A DNA stretch of 64,000 bases from Sphingomonadales bacterium (GTDB taxonomy: Bacteria > Pseudomonadota > Alphaproteobacteria > Sphingomonadales > Sphingomonadaceae). The stretch is from positions 124,001 to 188,000 of the forward strand of contig JADKHG010000002.1 of the NCBI GenBank assembly GCA_016721875.1. Reading direction: 5' to 3'. The notes beneath the pieces were generated by a model. The model searched no databases, was not told the DNA's origin, and was given only the letters and a program-made list of their open reading frames with translations. Each line of letters starts with the position of its first letter. Positions within the stretch are counted from its first letter, which is position 1. A program made the position numbers and the translations under genes. This document shows, in pieces, positions 1-8,683 of the stretch.

Positions 1-47
1 CGCAAGGCTGTCGATGGATGCCTTTAACTGGTCTGCCGTCAAACCCA

Positions 48-1196
48 TCAGTTGATCAGTTTCAGCAAAACCATCGGCGGGCCAAAGGTCTTGGGACCGA
101 TTTCCCAACTGAGGATCGACAGGCCACCCTCTTCGCTCGGGCCTTCTTCGGTATTGTTGGCCAGGATTTTGGCGTCGGTGCGCACCGTGAAGGTGCCCTT
201 GATCTCGACGGGCTCCATGTCCTTTTTCGGACCAGGCATTCCGGGGATGAACGATCCAGCCCCCATCAACGCCGCAACCGCCAGTTCGGGATCATTATGG
301 AATGAAGGTGCCTCCACCCGTACCCGGCCATTGTCCCAGCGGGTGATGTGAACCATCGGATTGCCCAGTGCATAGCGCGGGATGACAGGGAAGGCGAAAT
401 CGTCAACAAGCCGTCCTTTGGTCGCATAGTCGATGCGGAAGACGCCATTGCCCAGATGTTCGACCTTGTTCCACGCCGCCATCCGCTCGATTTCCTTAGT
501 GAAGCGATCGATAGATTTGGGGTCGCTGGGGTCCACGCCGCCCAGCAGCATGGAAAACATTTTTTTGGCCTGTTCTTTTTCCTTCTTGCGGGCAGTCTGC
601 TGTTCGTCCCAGTCCTTTTTCTGTTCTGCTTCTTCTTCAACTGTGCAGTCACGCTCCTCATAGTCATCGCCAGCGGCTTCGACTGCTTCGGCAGCTGCAT
701 CTGCTGCATCGGCGGCGGCTTCTACAGCGTCGCCTGCGTTTGCGGCAGCTTCGCCAGCTTCAACCTCGGACTCGGTCGCGCCCTCAACAGCGTCGGCGGC
801 ATCTTCAACGCTGGTCTGCGAGGCGGCAGTGCCTGCGCTGGTCTTGCTTATTTCGCCCAGTGCAGCCTCATTCTCGGCATTTTCCTGTTCAGCCTTTGCG
901 CGGGCCTTTTCCTTCTTGTCGTTCTTTTTCTTCTCGTCCTTGTCTTCCTCGCCAGGAAGGGGACCCCAGCAGCTCGGCGTAAATTCGGTGCTTTCCGCGC
1001 CTTCCGCGTCCAGGGTGCTGTTCAGCAGGCTAGTGAGCCCGACAAGCTGGATCTGCCCTTTATAGGAAAAGCTGAAATCGCCCGATTTCATAACCGTCAG
1101 ATCAGACTGAAAATCGCCAGGCAACAACAGACAGCCCGAAAGCGCTAAGGGTGCAGAGATCGCCAACGCGGCAGTAGCAATACGTCGCAGATACAT
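48..1196 (-). CDS. Exported lipoprotein with long charged, Ala/Glu-rich central region
   Basis: The 382-residue product begins with a signal peptide ending in a lipobox (LALSGC, Cys about residue 22), so it should be lipidated and anchored in an envelope membrane. Residues about 80-215 are a low-complexity stretch rich in Lys, Glu, Ala and Asp that is likely disordered or coiled coil; the flanking parts (about 25-78 and 220-382) look like ordinary folded domain with beta-rich composition. I do not recognise a family. It directly abuts rlmB upstream on the same strand with no gap, so the two are probably co-transcribed, but no functional link is evident. Confidence 0.7.
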   Translation of the reverse strand: MYLRRIATAALAISAPLALSGCLLLPGDFQSDLTVMKSGDFSFSYKGQIQLVGLTSLLNSTLDAEGAESTEFTPSCWGPLPGEEDKDEKKKNDKKEKARAKAEQENAENEAALGEISKTSAGTAASQTSVEDAADAVEGATESEVEAGEAAANAGDAVEAAADAADAAAEAVEAAGDDYEERDCTVEEEAEQKKDWDEQQTARKKEKEQAKKMFSMLLGGVDPSDPKSIDRFTKEIERMAAWNKVEHLGNGVFRIDYATKGRLVDDFAFPVIPRYALGNPMVHITRWDNGRVRVEAPSFHNDPELAVAALMGAGSFIPGMPGPKKDMEPVEIKGTFTVRTDAKILANNTEEGPSEEGGLSILSWEIGPKTFGPPMVLLKLIN

Positions 1197-1967
1197 TCAG
1201 GCTTCCTTCGATTGGCGCATTGTCGCGGCGGCATAAAGCGCGATAGCTGCGGCGTTGGATACGTTCAGACTCTCCATCAGCGGACTGATTGGCAGCTTTG
1301 CGAGCTGGTCGCAATGCTCCTCTATATTGTGGCGCATGCCTTCGCCCTCCGCTCCCACCACCAATGCATTTTTGCGCGGCGACAGCGCTTGATCAAGCGT
1401 GACATCGGCATGTCCGGTCAACCCGATCCGCCAAAACTCATGCTCGGCAATTTCTTCGAGCGCGCGCGCCAAATTGACCACGCGCACCCAAGGGATAACC
1501 TCAAGCGCACCCGAAGCCGCCTTTGCGACGACGCCGGATTCGGGCGGCGCATGCCGGTCCTGCGTCACGACTGCAATTGCATCAAACGCCGCTGCTGAAC
1601 GAAAAATCGCACCGACATTATGCGGGTCGGTCACTTGGTCGAGGATCAGGATCGGGCGATCATTGTCCCGATTCTCGTCCAGCACATCGGACAGCCAGAC
1701 ATCTTCAAGCGGCGCGACCTCAGCAACAATGCCCTGATGCGGCGTATCGCGCGGGACGAAGCGGGCAAGGTCAGTGACTTCGCTGTAATTGATAGGAAGG
1801 CCTGAAGGCAGTTCCAGCGACGACAGCGCTTCTCGGGTGCCCCATATTTTGAGTACGCGCCTTTCCGGGTTTTCGATGGCGGCCAGAACGGCGTGGCGAC
1901 CCCAGAATTTGGGGTTGCCCGATTGCGGTGCCGCTCCACGGCGGCGATGACTTTTATGTGATGACAT
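1197..1967 (-). CDS. rlmB: 23S rRNA 2'-O-ribose methyltransferase, RlmB/TrmH family
   Basis: A SPOUT-class, SAM-dependent RNA methyltransferase; RlmB methylates the ribose of G2251 in the peptidyl-transferase region of 23S rRNA. The 256-residue protein has an N-terminal substrate-binding domain (about 20-95) and the three knot motifs: DPHNVGAIFRSA (about 114-125), LVVGAEGEGMR (about 202-212) and ISPLMESLNVSNAAA (about 227-241). The length fits the family. The basic, disordered N-terminus (residues 1-18) resembles the tail seen in alphaproteobacterial members. The downstream lipoprotein gene follows with no gap; tRNA-Tyr lies divergently upstream. Exact rRNA site is inferred from family, not visible here. 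Confidence 0.93.
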   Translation of the reverse strand: MSSHKSHRRRGAAPQSGNPKFWGRHAVLAAIENPERRVLKIWGTREALSSLELPSGLPINYSEVTDLARFVPRDTPHQGIVAEVAPLEDVWLSDVLDENRDNDRPILILDQVTDPHNVGAIFRSAAAFDAIAVVTQDRHAPPESGVVAKAASGALEVIPWVRVVNLARALEEIAEHEFWRIGLTGHADVTLDQALSPRKNALVVGAEGEGMRHNIEEHCDQLAKLPISPLMESLNVSNAAAIALYAAATMRQSKEA

Positions 1968-2075
1968 AGTTGCTCTTATCCATCTCGACCATTGACAGGC
2001 AAGCGCCGTTTCGCCAATAGGCCGCTTCCCGCGCAGGACCGGCCTTTGGCAGCGTCGCCAAAACCTGCACGGTGT

Positions 2076-2161
2076 GGACAGGTGGCCGAGTGGTTAAAGG
2101 CAGCAGACTGTAAATCTGCCCGGTTTTCCGTACGCTGGTTCGAATCCAGCCCTGTCCACCA
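2076..2161 (+). tRNA. tRNA-Tyr (anticodon GTA)
   Basis: A full cloverleaf is visible: acceptor arm GGACAGG (2076-2082) pairs with CCTGTCC (2151-2157), the anticodon stem GCAGA/TCTGC encloses GTA at 2110-2112, a long variable arm typical of class II tRNAs follows, then the T arm CTGGTTCGAATCCAG. The discriminator is A2158 and CCA is encoded at 2159-2161. Length 86 nt. Confidence 0.97.
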
Positions 2162-2746
2162 TTATATCATTCTAAGCCACTGAAATAATGGTGATTTGTA
2201 CTACCTTGGTGAATACGCACCCACATTTGATCCCACATTCACCAGTTGTTTAACCCTGTTTTCAGACTTTCCGCGCGGAATCCAAATTACCTCAATTGTC
2301 ATAATGACTTTTTGGAATCCCCGGAATGTCGGGTGAATCTTCGCCACCCTGCCCAGATCTCGCACCGCATTGGCTAGAATTCCATATCTCAACTCCAGCA
2401 GGTCTCAGTTTGCTTGTCCATGCCAAGTTCGTCTTCCCCTGCTGTTACATATCGCGAAAACATGAAATCAAAAAAAGGCCTGTTGTTGGCATCATAGCGG
2501 GAAACTATGCTGGAGCGATGCGTCTGCGTGTTCCTCTAATTTAAGTGGGTGTGGGCAATGTAATCTAGCACATCAAACGGCAATTCAAAGATCAATCAAA
2601 CTGAAAGTTGGCGATATGCTCAATTTTCGGCATCGATTATAAAAGATTGTTCTAATTGGTAGGTGATATGTGGGTGCCGCTGCGCCACCCAGTCTGCGGA
2701 TTGATCTTTGGCCGCACCCGCCCCATGGTGGCGATCAGAGGAGAAC
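2162..2746. other. Intergenic stretch after tRNA-Tyr, no convincing gene
   Basis: About 585 bases without a supportable gene. Short open frames on both strands lack ribosome-binding sites and family resemblance. The base composition is more AT-rich than the neighbours, and its position just 3' of a tRNA gene is a classic integration spot, but no integrase, no second copy of the tRNA 3' end and no insertion-sequence ends are visible. A ribosome-binding site for the next gene lies at 2737-2743. Confidence 0.5.
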
Positions 2747-3826
2747 ATGATGCGGCGTCGATCCAAAATTTTGCTTGGCCTGGTTGTTGTTGGCTTGGTA
2801 GCAATTGTTGCGGTGCGGCACTGGCAAGCCGATATCGGCGAAAGGCTGTTTGCACGTGGCGTTGAGGCCCGTGTGGGGCGCGATGTCACGCTTGGACTTG
2901 CCGACGGTCTGCATATCGGGCTTTGCGGAACCGGTTCGCCATTGCCCAATGCAGACCGGGCGGGACCCTGTACCGTTGTGATCGCCGGTAAGCGCGTGTT
3001 CGTTGTCGACAGCGGAGAAGGCGGTGCGCGCAATATTTCGATGATGGGAATCCCCAACGGAAAGATCGAACGGCTTTTTCTCACCCATTTCCATTCGGAC
3101 CATATGGACGGTTTGGGGCCGATGATGCTGCTGCGCTGGACGGGTTCGGCGCACAAAGCGCCCTTGCCGATCCATGGACCGGAGGGGGTGACAGCGGTTG
3201 TCGATGGATTCAATGGTGCTTACACTGCAGACTTTGGCTACCGCGTCGCGCATCACGGCGAAAAGCTGGTGCCCAGCAGCGGGGCAGGGGGCGCTGCGGT
3301 TTCCTTTCCTATTCCGGCCGGGCCGACGGTGATCTTTGACGATGGCGGTCTGCGCGTGACCGCCTTTCCGGTCGATCATAAGCCGGTGATGCCCGCAGTC
3401 GGCTATCGTTTCGACTATAAAGGCCGCTCGGTTGTGATCAGTGGCGATACCGCCAAATCATCGATGGTCGAGCAGGTTTCCAAAGGGGCTGACCTGTTGG
3501 TGCATGAGGCTTTGCAACCGCGCTTGGTCAAGCTGATGACCGCTGGGCTCGAAAAAAAGGGCGTCAAAAACACCGCACAGATCACGCGCGACATATTGGA
3601 TTACCACGCCTCACCCGAAGAAGCCGCACAGTCGGCAAAGGCGGCGGCGGTGAAAATGCTGTTGCTTACTCATATCGTCCCGCCGCTGCCGAACCGGTTT
3701 TTCTATCCGGCCTTTTTGGGGGACGCGGCGCGACAGTATCCGGGCGAGATTGTGGTGGGCGAAGACGGCATGTTCCTCTCGCTACCCGCAGCAAAACCGA
3801 CTATCGAGCGGCGGAAGCTTTTGTGA
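2747..3826 (+). CDS. MBL-fold metallo-hydrolase, membrane-anchored
   Basis: A metallo-beta-lactamase-fold hydrolase of the arylsulfatase/RNase Z-like type, anchored by one N-terminal transmembrane segment (about residues 7-24) with the catalytic domain probably periplasmic. The metal-binding motif HFHSDH is at about residues 114-119, with further ligands suggested by FPVDH, SGDTA and LLTHIVPP later. The start is placed at an ATG preceded by AGAGGAG; a second ATG three bases later has the better spacing and is equally possible. An in-frame TTG further upstream lacks a ribosome-binding site. The LacI-type regulator follows after 16 bases and may be co-transcribed. Substrate unknown. Confidence 0.82.
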   Translation: MMRRRSKILLGLVVVGLVAIVAVRHWQADIGERLFARGVEARVGRDVTLGLADGLHIGLCGTGSPLPNADRAGPCTVVIAGKRVFVVDSGEGGARNISMMGIPNGKIERLFLTHFHSDHMDGLGPMMLLRWTGSAHKAPLPIHGPEGVTAVVDGFNGAYTADFGYRVAHHGEKLVPSSGAGGAAVSFPIPAGPTVIFDDGGLRVTAFPVDHKPVMPAVGYRFDYKGRSVVISGDTAKSSMVEQVSKGADLLVHEALQPRLVKLMTAGLEKKGVKNTAQITRDILDYHASPEEAAQSAKAAAVKMLLLTHIVPPLPNRFFYPAFLGDAARQYPGEIVVGEDGMFLSLPAAKPTIERRKLL

Positions 3827-3842
3827 GGTTCTCTAAGATCCA

Positions 3843-4850
3843 ATGACGATGCGCGTAACCGCCTATGACGTCGCCGAACGGGCAGGGGTGACCCAGCCCA
3901 CGGTGTCGCGCGCATTGAGCGGCAGTCCGCTGGTCAGCGACGCGACGCGCGAGCGGGTGGTCAAGGCAGCGCAAGAGCTGGGCTATGTTATCAACCTGAA
4001 TGCCACCCGGTTGCGCAGCGGACGCACACAGGTGCTGGCGGTTGTATTGATCGGACGTGAAGGCGAACGGCCGACGGCAACCAACCCCTTTTACTTTTCG
4101 CTGCTCGGTGCGATTGGGGCGGCGGCGGCGGAACGCGAATATGATCTGCTGGTTTCGTTTCAGCACAGTGCGGACAATTTCTACGCCGATTATCAGGATG
4201 CGCGGCAAGCCGACGGCATGATCGTGATCGGAACGACACGCAACGACGAAGCATGGCAATATTTCCGCTCGCGCGATCATGAAGGCAAGGCATGGGTGTG
4301 CTGGGGGGCGCCTGACGATGATTTGCGCTGGGTGCGCAGTGACAATGAACGCGGTGGGCAGTTGGCAGCGGATTATTTGTACAACCAAGGCCGCAGGAAG
4401 CCCGTTTTTGTTGGAAGTCTTGAACCAGGCCAGCGTCAGTTTACCGAGCGTTATGAAGGCTTTGCCGAGGCATGGCGGAAATTGGGCGTTGAGCCGCATT
4501 TGGTCGAGACCGATCCCGCCTTGGCGCGGGAAGAACAGGGTGCGCGCGCAATTGATGCGTTGCTGTCCGAGGGAAAGGATTTTGACGGCCTGTTCGCTGC
4601 CAGCGACCTGATCGCTCTAGGCGCGCTTGACGGGTTGGCAAAGGCAGGCATTGCCGTTCCCGATGCGGTATCGGTGGTCGGCTTTGATGGCATCCGCACC
4701 GGCGCCTATTCCTCACCACCGCTGACCACGATCGAATCCGATTTCGATCTGGCAGGGCGGATGCTGGTGAAAAATGTGCTCGGCCGCATTGAAGGCGAGC
4801 CGCCCGAAAGCAGGCGGGTGCCGGTGCATCTGGTTGTTCGCGGTAGCTGA
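3843..4850 (+). CDS. LacI-family transcriptional regulator
   Basis: A sugar-type repressor: N-terminal LacI helix-turn-helix (about residues 5-26, YDVAERAGVTQPTVSRAL) followed by a periplasmic-binding-protein-like effector domain (about 63-335) with the usual late motif VPDAVSVVGFDG. Length 335 is normal. It acts in the cytoplasm as a dimer or tetramer that binds operators and responds to a small ligand. No sugar operon is next to it; the nearest genes are a metallo-hydrolase upstream on the same strand and the DUF898 gene facing it, so its targets are probably elsewhere or include the upstream hydrolase. Ligand cannot be told from sequence. Confidence 0.9.
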   Translation: MTMRVTAYDVAERAGVTQPTVSRALSGSPLVSDATRERVVKAAQELGYVINLNATRLRSGRTQVLAVVLIGREGERPTATNPFYFSLLGAIGAAAAEREYDLLVSFQHSADNFYADYQDARQADGMIVIGTTRNDEAWQYFRSRDHEGKAWVCWGAPDDDLRWVRSDNERGGQLAADYLYNQGRRKPVFVGSLEPGQRQFTERYEGFAEAWRKLGVEPHLVETDPALAREEQGARAIDALLSEGKDFDGLFAASDLIALGALDGLAKAGIAVPDAVSVVGFDGIRTGAYSSPPLTTIESDFDLAGRMLVKNVLGRIEGEPPESRRVPVHLVVRGS

Positions 4851-4853
4851 GCG

Positions 4854-5905
4854 CTAAAACGCGCCGATATCCATCGCATCGAGCCAGCCGTCGCTATATT
4901 TTTCCTGCTTGGTCGATGTCTGCCGTAGCGCCGTTTCATCCAGATCGCCGTGGATTGCGAGGTGCTTCGCAAAAAACGCCCAATGGCGATAGCCGAGGAA
5001 GAAATAGCCAATTCCCAGAGTCGCGATGATGATCAACCCGTCGACGAGCAACAGAATGAACCATTCGCCACCTTCCGCCTCAAAACTGAAGCGCAGTCCG
5101 CCAAGTTCCAGATTGGCGACGCCGTTACGGTAAAAGGCCGCGTAATAGATCACGAATAACAGCGACACGAATGCATAAGATGTCGAGGCGATGATCAGGA
5201 AGAAAATGATCCGGAACAGCGGGGGCGCATCCATATAGATATAGACACCTTGCACCATTGTTCCTTGCACAAGCACCAACGTCACCGACACGATCAGGAT
5301 CAACAACGGTGTCAGGTAAAGGAAAACAAAAGGCACCAGCACCGGGCGCACTTTCGCTTTTGAATCAAAGTCCAGATTGCCAAAGCTCATCTCGTTCCAA
5401 CGATCGTTCCAGAGCGAAGTCATGGTCCATGCAACCGCCGAACCAAGGCTGAGATAGTTGACCACCCACTTCCAGAGGTTTGACCAACCATAGGTCCAAC
5501 CAGGTTCGTCGGACCCGCCTCTTATCCCCTTCCAATAGGTGCGGTTTAGCCGATAACGCAGTGCACGAAACCGGGCTACTCCAACGAAAAAGCTGAAGAA
5601 CAACAATAATAGACCATCGCCTGAGTGCCAAATTGCAGGACGAACAAAGGTAGACCGAGCAAGAAGGCAGCGGTAATGAAACCCAGAAGCAACTCTTTTC
5701 CCGTGCCGGTCCATTCAAGCCAGTCGTCAAGGAACCATGTATGGCTCCACAGATAGTCACGCTCGCGCTTGATCGCCCAGAAACGGTAAATGCCCAGAGT
5801 CACCAGTGTCAGCAGCGCATTGGACAAGGCAATCGGCAGGAATTCCCGCCAGTTACCCGTGAACCCAAACCGGTGTTCGGGTGCAATGATGTCAATCTCG
5901 CTCAA
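4854..5905 (-). pseudogene. DUF898 (YjgN-like) multi-pass membrane protein, frameshifted
   Basis: Two overlapping frames together encode a DUF898/YjgN-type inner-membrane protein of about 350 residues. The first part (start 5905) reads from MSEIDIIAPEHRFGFTGNW through two membrane helices, then loses frame; the second frame resumes with the typical ARFRALRYRLNRTYWKGIRGG region and runs to 4854 with four or more hydrophobic segments. The break lies near 5600-5612, where one missing base in a T run would restore a single 351-codon frame. This matches the many other one-base shifts in the window, so it is more likely a sequence error than real decay. Function of the family is unknown. Confidence 0.8.
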
Positions 5906-5926
5906 AATGCCCCCCCAAACGCTTTA

Positions 5927-6655
5927 CTAAATCTCCAAAACATCGGTCATCGTATAGCGACCCGCCTGTTGTTGTGTCAGCCACAACGCTGCCTTCACCG
6001 CACCCCGAGCAAAAATCGCTCGGTTTTCGGCGCGGTGCGACAGGGTAATGCTTTCCTCATTCCCCGCAAGGATGACGCTGTGGTCGCCAGCAACCGTTCC
6101 GCCGCGCATCGAGGCAAAGCCGATGGTTCCTGTTTGCCGCGCACCAGTAATGCCATCGCGCCCGCGTTCACTGTTGGCGGCGAGATCAATGTTGCGACCT
6201 TTGGCGGCAGCTTCGCCAAGCAGCATGGCCGTACCCGAAGGCGCATCAACCTTTTTATTATGATGCATTTCAACAATCTCGATATCCCAGTCAGGACCAA
6301 GCCGCGAGGCCGCTTCGCGCACTAGCACAGCAAGCATCGTGACACCGACCGAAGTGTTTCCGGTCTGCAATACTGCAATGTCCTGCGCGGCGTCGTCGAT
6401 CAGATAATGGTGGCGCTCTTCAAGGCCAGTTGTGCCAATGACAATCGGTTTGTGCGCTGCGATGCAAGCATCTAGCGTTGCTTCCAGTGCGTGGGGCGAA
6501 GAGAAATCGACGAGAACGTCGGAGGCTGCGATCAGGCCTGCGACATCATCATCCTTGTCCACGCCGCCTGCCAGTTCAAGCCTGGCCTCCGAAATGGCTG
6601 CGACGAGCGCTTGGCCCATGCGTCCCTTGGATCCGATGATGCCGATTTTTGTCAT
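5927..6655 (-). CDS. dapB: 4-hydroxy-tetrahydrodipicolinate reductase
   Basis: DapB uses NAD(P)H to reduce the dehydrated dihydrodipicolinate intermediate to tetrahydrodipicolinate in the diaminopimelate/lysine pathway. The 242-residue protein has the N-terminal dinucleotide-binding loop GIIGSKGRMGQ (about 5-15), the cofactor loop VIGTTG (about 72-77), and the catalytic and substrate motif EMHHNKKVDAPSGTA (about 149-163) with the conserved His-His and Lys. Length is typical of the short alphaproteobacterial forms. dapE, a later step of the same pathway, is also in this window. A palindromic repeat sits just upstream. Confidence 0.95.
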   Translation of the reverse strand: MTKIGIIGSKGRMGQALVAAISEARLELAGGVDKDDDVAGLIAASDVLVDFSSPHALEATLDACIAAHKPIVIGTTGLEERHHYLIDDAAQDIAVLQTGNTSVGVTMLAVLVREAASRLGPDWDIEIVEMHHNKKVDAPSGTAMLLGEAAAKGRNIDLAANSERGRDGITGARQTGTIGFASMRGGTVAGDHSVILAGNEESITLSHRAENRAIFARGAVKAALWLTQQQAGRYTMTDVLEI

Positions 6656-6662
6656 AGAGTTT

Positions 6663-6743
6663 AAACCGTTAGTCCTGAGCTTGTCGAAGGACGTTTTGCA
6701 GCATAGGCTGGCCGGGCTTCGACAGGCTCAGCCCTAACGGTTT
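6663..6743. repeat. Inverted repeat of the sphingomonad 'TGTCGAAG' type between divergent genes
   Basis: The arms 6663-6692 and 6714-6743 are near-perfect inverted copies (AACCGTTAG..CTGAGC.TGTCGAAG), separated by about 21 bases and followed by a T run on the plus strand. The core (CCTGAGCTTGTCGAAGGAC) is a dispersed palindrome I know as common in sphingomonad intergenic regions. It lies between the divergently read dapB and sirtuin genes, so it is not an obvious terminator for either. Confidence 0.75.
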
Positions 6744-6770
6744 TTGGTTCTGGTGCAAGAGGAGGGGAAT

Positions 6771-7484
6771 TTGGCCGGTATACGCAACATCGTGATCCTG
6801 ACCGGCGCAGGCGTCAGTGCGGAAAGCGGTATCGACACTTTCCGTTCAGAGGGGGGCTTGTGGGAGAAGCACCGGGTGGAGGATGTCGCAACCCCCGACG
6901 CCTTCGCCCGCGATCCTGATCTTGTGCTTCGCTTCTACGATATGCGCCGCGCTGCCATCCAGACCAAGCACCCCAATGCCGCGCATATTGCGCTCGCCCG
7001 ACTTGATCGCGAATGGCGTGGCCAAGGGCGCAACCTGACCATCGTCACGCAAAATGTCGATGACCTGCACGAACGGGCAGGGGCTGAACGGCTGATCCAT
7101 ATGCACGGCAATCATCTGACCGCATGGTGCCTCGCCTGCGATGGACGGCCGGAATGGCGCGAGCCGTTGATCGACCGGCCCGCTTGTCCGGAGTGCGGTG
7201 TCCCCGGCCAATTGCGCCCCGACATCGTCTGGTTTGGCGAAATGCCCTATGACATGGACAAAATCTATCATGCGCTGAACCGTGCCGACCTGTTCGTCAG
7301 CATCGGCACGTCGGGAGCAGTCTATCCGGCGGCTGGTTTTGTCCGCGATTCGCGGTCAAATGGTGTTCGGACATTGGAGCTTAATCTGGAGCCGTCGCAA
7401 GGCAGCGGTTGGTTTGATGAAGCTAGGCACGGCCCGGCGACCGAGATTGTACCGGCATGGATTGAGGAAATATTAGCCGGCTAG
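6771..7484 (+). CDS. cobB: NAD-dependent protein deacylase, Sir2 family
   Basis: Class III sirtuin that removes acyl groups from lysines using NAD+. It shows GAGVSAESGIDTFR near the N-terminus, TQNVDDLHERAG, the catalytic His in HMHG, and a zinc ribbon of paired cysteines (CLAC ... CPEC), then the late FGEMP and SIGTSG cofactor-binding segments. I start it at the TTG at 6771 because AGGAGG sits five bases upstream; the longer frame from 6744 would begin inside the palindromic repeat. Length about 237 residues is usual for bacterial CobB. Its 3' end overlaps the convergent moeB-like gene by 12 bases. Confidence 0.9.
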   Translation: MAGIRNIVILTGAGVSAESGIDTFRSEGGLWEKHRVEDVATPDAFARDPDLVLRFYDMRRAAIQTKHPNAAHIALARLDREWRGQGRNLTIVTQNVDDLHERAGAERLIHMHGNHLTAWCLACDGRPEWREPLIDRPACPECGVPGQLRPDIVWFGEMPYDMDKIYHALNRADLFVSIGTSGAVYPAAGFVRDSRSNGVRTLELNLEPSQGSGWFDEARHGPATEIVPAWIEEILAG

Positions 7485-8237
7485 GCCGCTGCAACTGCCG
7501 CACTCAGGGTCTTTCGGCAGCGTGACGGTCCGCATCGCTGGCTTCAGCCCGTCAAAAATGTGCAGCTTGCCCTGGGCGTTATCGCCAAAGCCGGTGAGGA
7601 AACGGATTGCCTCCATCGCCGCGAAGCTGCCCATCAAGCCGCACATTGCCCCCAGCACACCCTGCGTCGCGCAATCGTCGCAGTCGTCTGGATCATGGGC
7701 GTCACCAACGAAGCAGCGATAACATGGGGCATCGGCTTCCCATCCGGTAAAGGTGGCTATCTGGCCGTGGAACTGACCGATGGCCGCACTAACCAGCGGA
7801 ACGCGCGCGGCAAGGCACAGATCGTTGACGATCAACCGCGTTTTGAAATTGTCGCTGCCGTCGATGACAACATCCACGTTTTGCAAGATATCGGCTGAGC
7901 TTTGCTCGCTTATGCGTTCTTTAATAGCGTTATATATTACATCAGGATTAAGGCGCGCGACCGCGGCGGCGGCGGCTTCTACCTTGGCTTGGCCAATCTG
8001 CGCCTCGCTATAGAGCACCTGCCGCTGCAGGTTTGAAAGTGAGACGACGTCATCATCGACAACGCTGATTGTACCGATCCCTGCGGCTGCCAGATATTGG
8101 ATCGCAGGACAGCCAATACCGCCCGCGCCGATCAGCAATACATGGCTATCGAGCAATTTTGCCTGTCCCGCTCCACCTATGTCGCGAAGAACGATATGGC
8201 GGGCGTAGCGGTCAAGTTGCTGGTCGGTTAGCGTCAT
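7473..8237 (-). CDS. moeB: ThiF/MoeB/HesA-family adenylyltransferase
   Basis: An E1-like enzyme that adenylates the C-terminal Gly-Gly of a small sulfur-carrier protein, most likely MoaD (molybdopterin synthase) or ThiS. It carries the nucleotide-binding loop GAGGIGCPAIQYLAAAGIG (about 38-56), the Asp and Arg pair of the ATP site (VVDDD, NLQRQ), and two zinc CxxC pairs (CYRC near 176 and CGSC near the C-terminus). There is no rhodanese domain, so it is the short MoeB/ThiF form of 254 residues. It ends the minus-strand block with dut and coaBC, overlapping dut by 4 bases. The choice between MoeB and ThiF is not decided by sequence. Confidence 0.85.
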   Translation of the reverse strand: MTLTDQQLDRYARHIVLRDIGGAGQAKLLDSHVLLIGAGGIGCPAIQYLAAAGIGTISVVDDDVVSLSNLQRQVLYSEAQIGQAKVEAAAAAVARLNPDVIYNAIKERISEQSSADILQNVDVVIDGSDNFKTRLIVNDLCLAARVPLVSAAIGQFHGQIATFTGWEADAPCYRCFVGDAHDPDDCDDCATQGVLGAMCGLMGSFAAMEAIRFLTGFGDNAQGKLHIFDGLKPAMRTVTLPKDPECGSCSGLAG

Positions 8238-8683
8238 ACGCCTGTAGAACCGAACCCTCCGGCACCGCGATCAGTGTCATCCAGCGCATCAACCTCGATC
8301 ATAGCTGCATGGGTTACGGGTGCGACCACCAGTTGGGCAATGCGATCTCCACGCGCGATTGCAAAATCCTCGTCGCCCAAATTGGCCAGGATCACCTTCA
8401 CTTCGCCGCGATAATCGCTGTCGACCGTGCCGGGAGTGTTAAGGCAGGTGATGCCATGCTTCAGCGCGAGGCCGGAACGCGGGCGGACCTGTACCTCATA
8501 ACCTTCGGGTATGGCAAAAGCGAAACCGGTGGCGACCGCATGGCGCTTTCCGACTTTCAGCGTCAGTCCTTCTGCCGCGCAAATATCCATGCCTGCGGCC
8601 CCCGCACTGGCATAGCCGGGCAGGGCAAGACCTGCGCCATTGTTGAGCCGCTTGACCCTGACTTCAACCTTTTGAGACGACAT
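8234..8683 (-). CDS. dut: Deoxyuridine triphosphatase
   Basis: dUTPase hydrolyses dUTP to dUMP and pyrophosphate, keeping uracil out of DNA. All five trimeric dUTPase motifs are present in 149 residues: AGMDICA (1), PRSGLALKHG (2), NTPGTVDSDYRGEV (3, with the catalytic Asp), RGDRIAQLVV (4) and GAGGFGSTG (5, the C-terminal lid). It overlaps coaBC by 20 bases upstream, a coupling widely seen in bacteria, and moeB by 4 bases downstream, so the three are surely one transcript. Confidence 0.96.
   Translation of the reverse strand: MSSQKVEVRVKRLNNGAGLALPGYASAGAAGMDICAAEGLTLKVGKRHAVATGFAFAIPEGYEVQVRPRSGLALKHGITCLNTPGTVDSDYRGEVKVILANLGDEDFAIARGDRIAQLVVAPVTHAAMIEVDALDDTDRGAGGFGSTGV

Noticed and set aside
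348..1148. A long hydrophobic plus-strand frame opposite the lipoprotein gene
   Set aside because: It is the antisense of a Lys/Glu/Ala-rich coding region, which reads as Phe/Leu/Cys by chance; no start signal or family.
2201..2392. A 63-codon minus-strand frame near tRNA-Tyr, considered as an integrase remnant
   Set aside because: No tyrosine-recombinase motif, no ribosome-binding site and no recognisable similarity.
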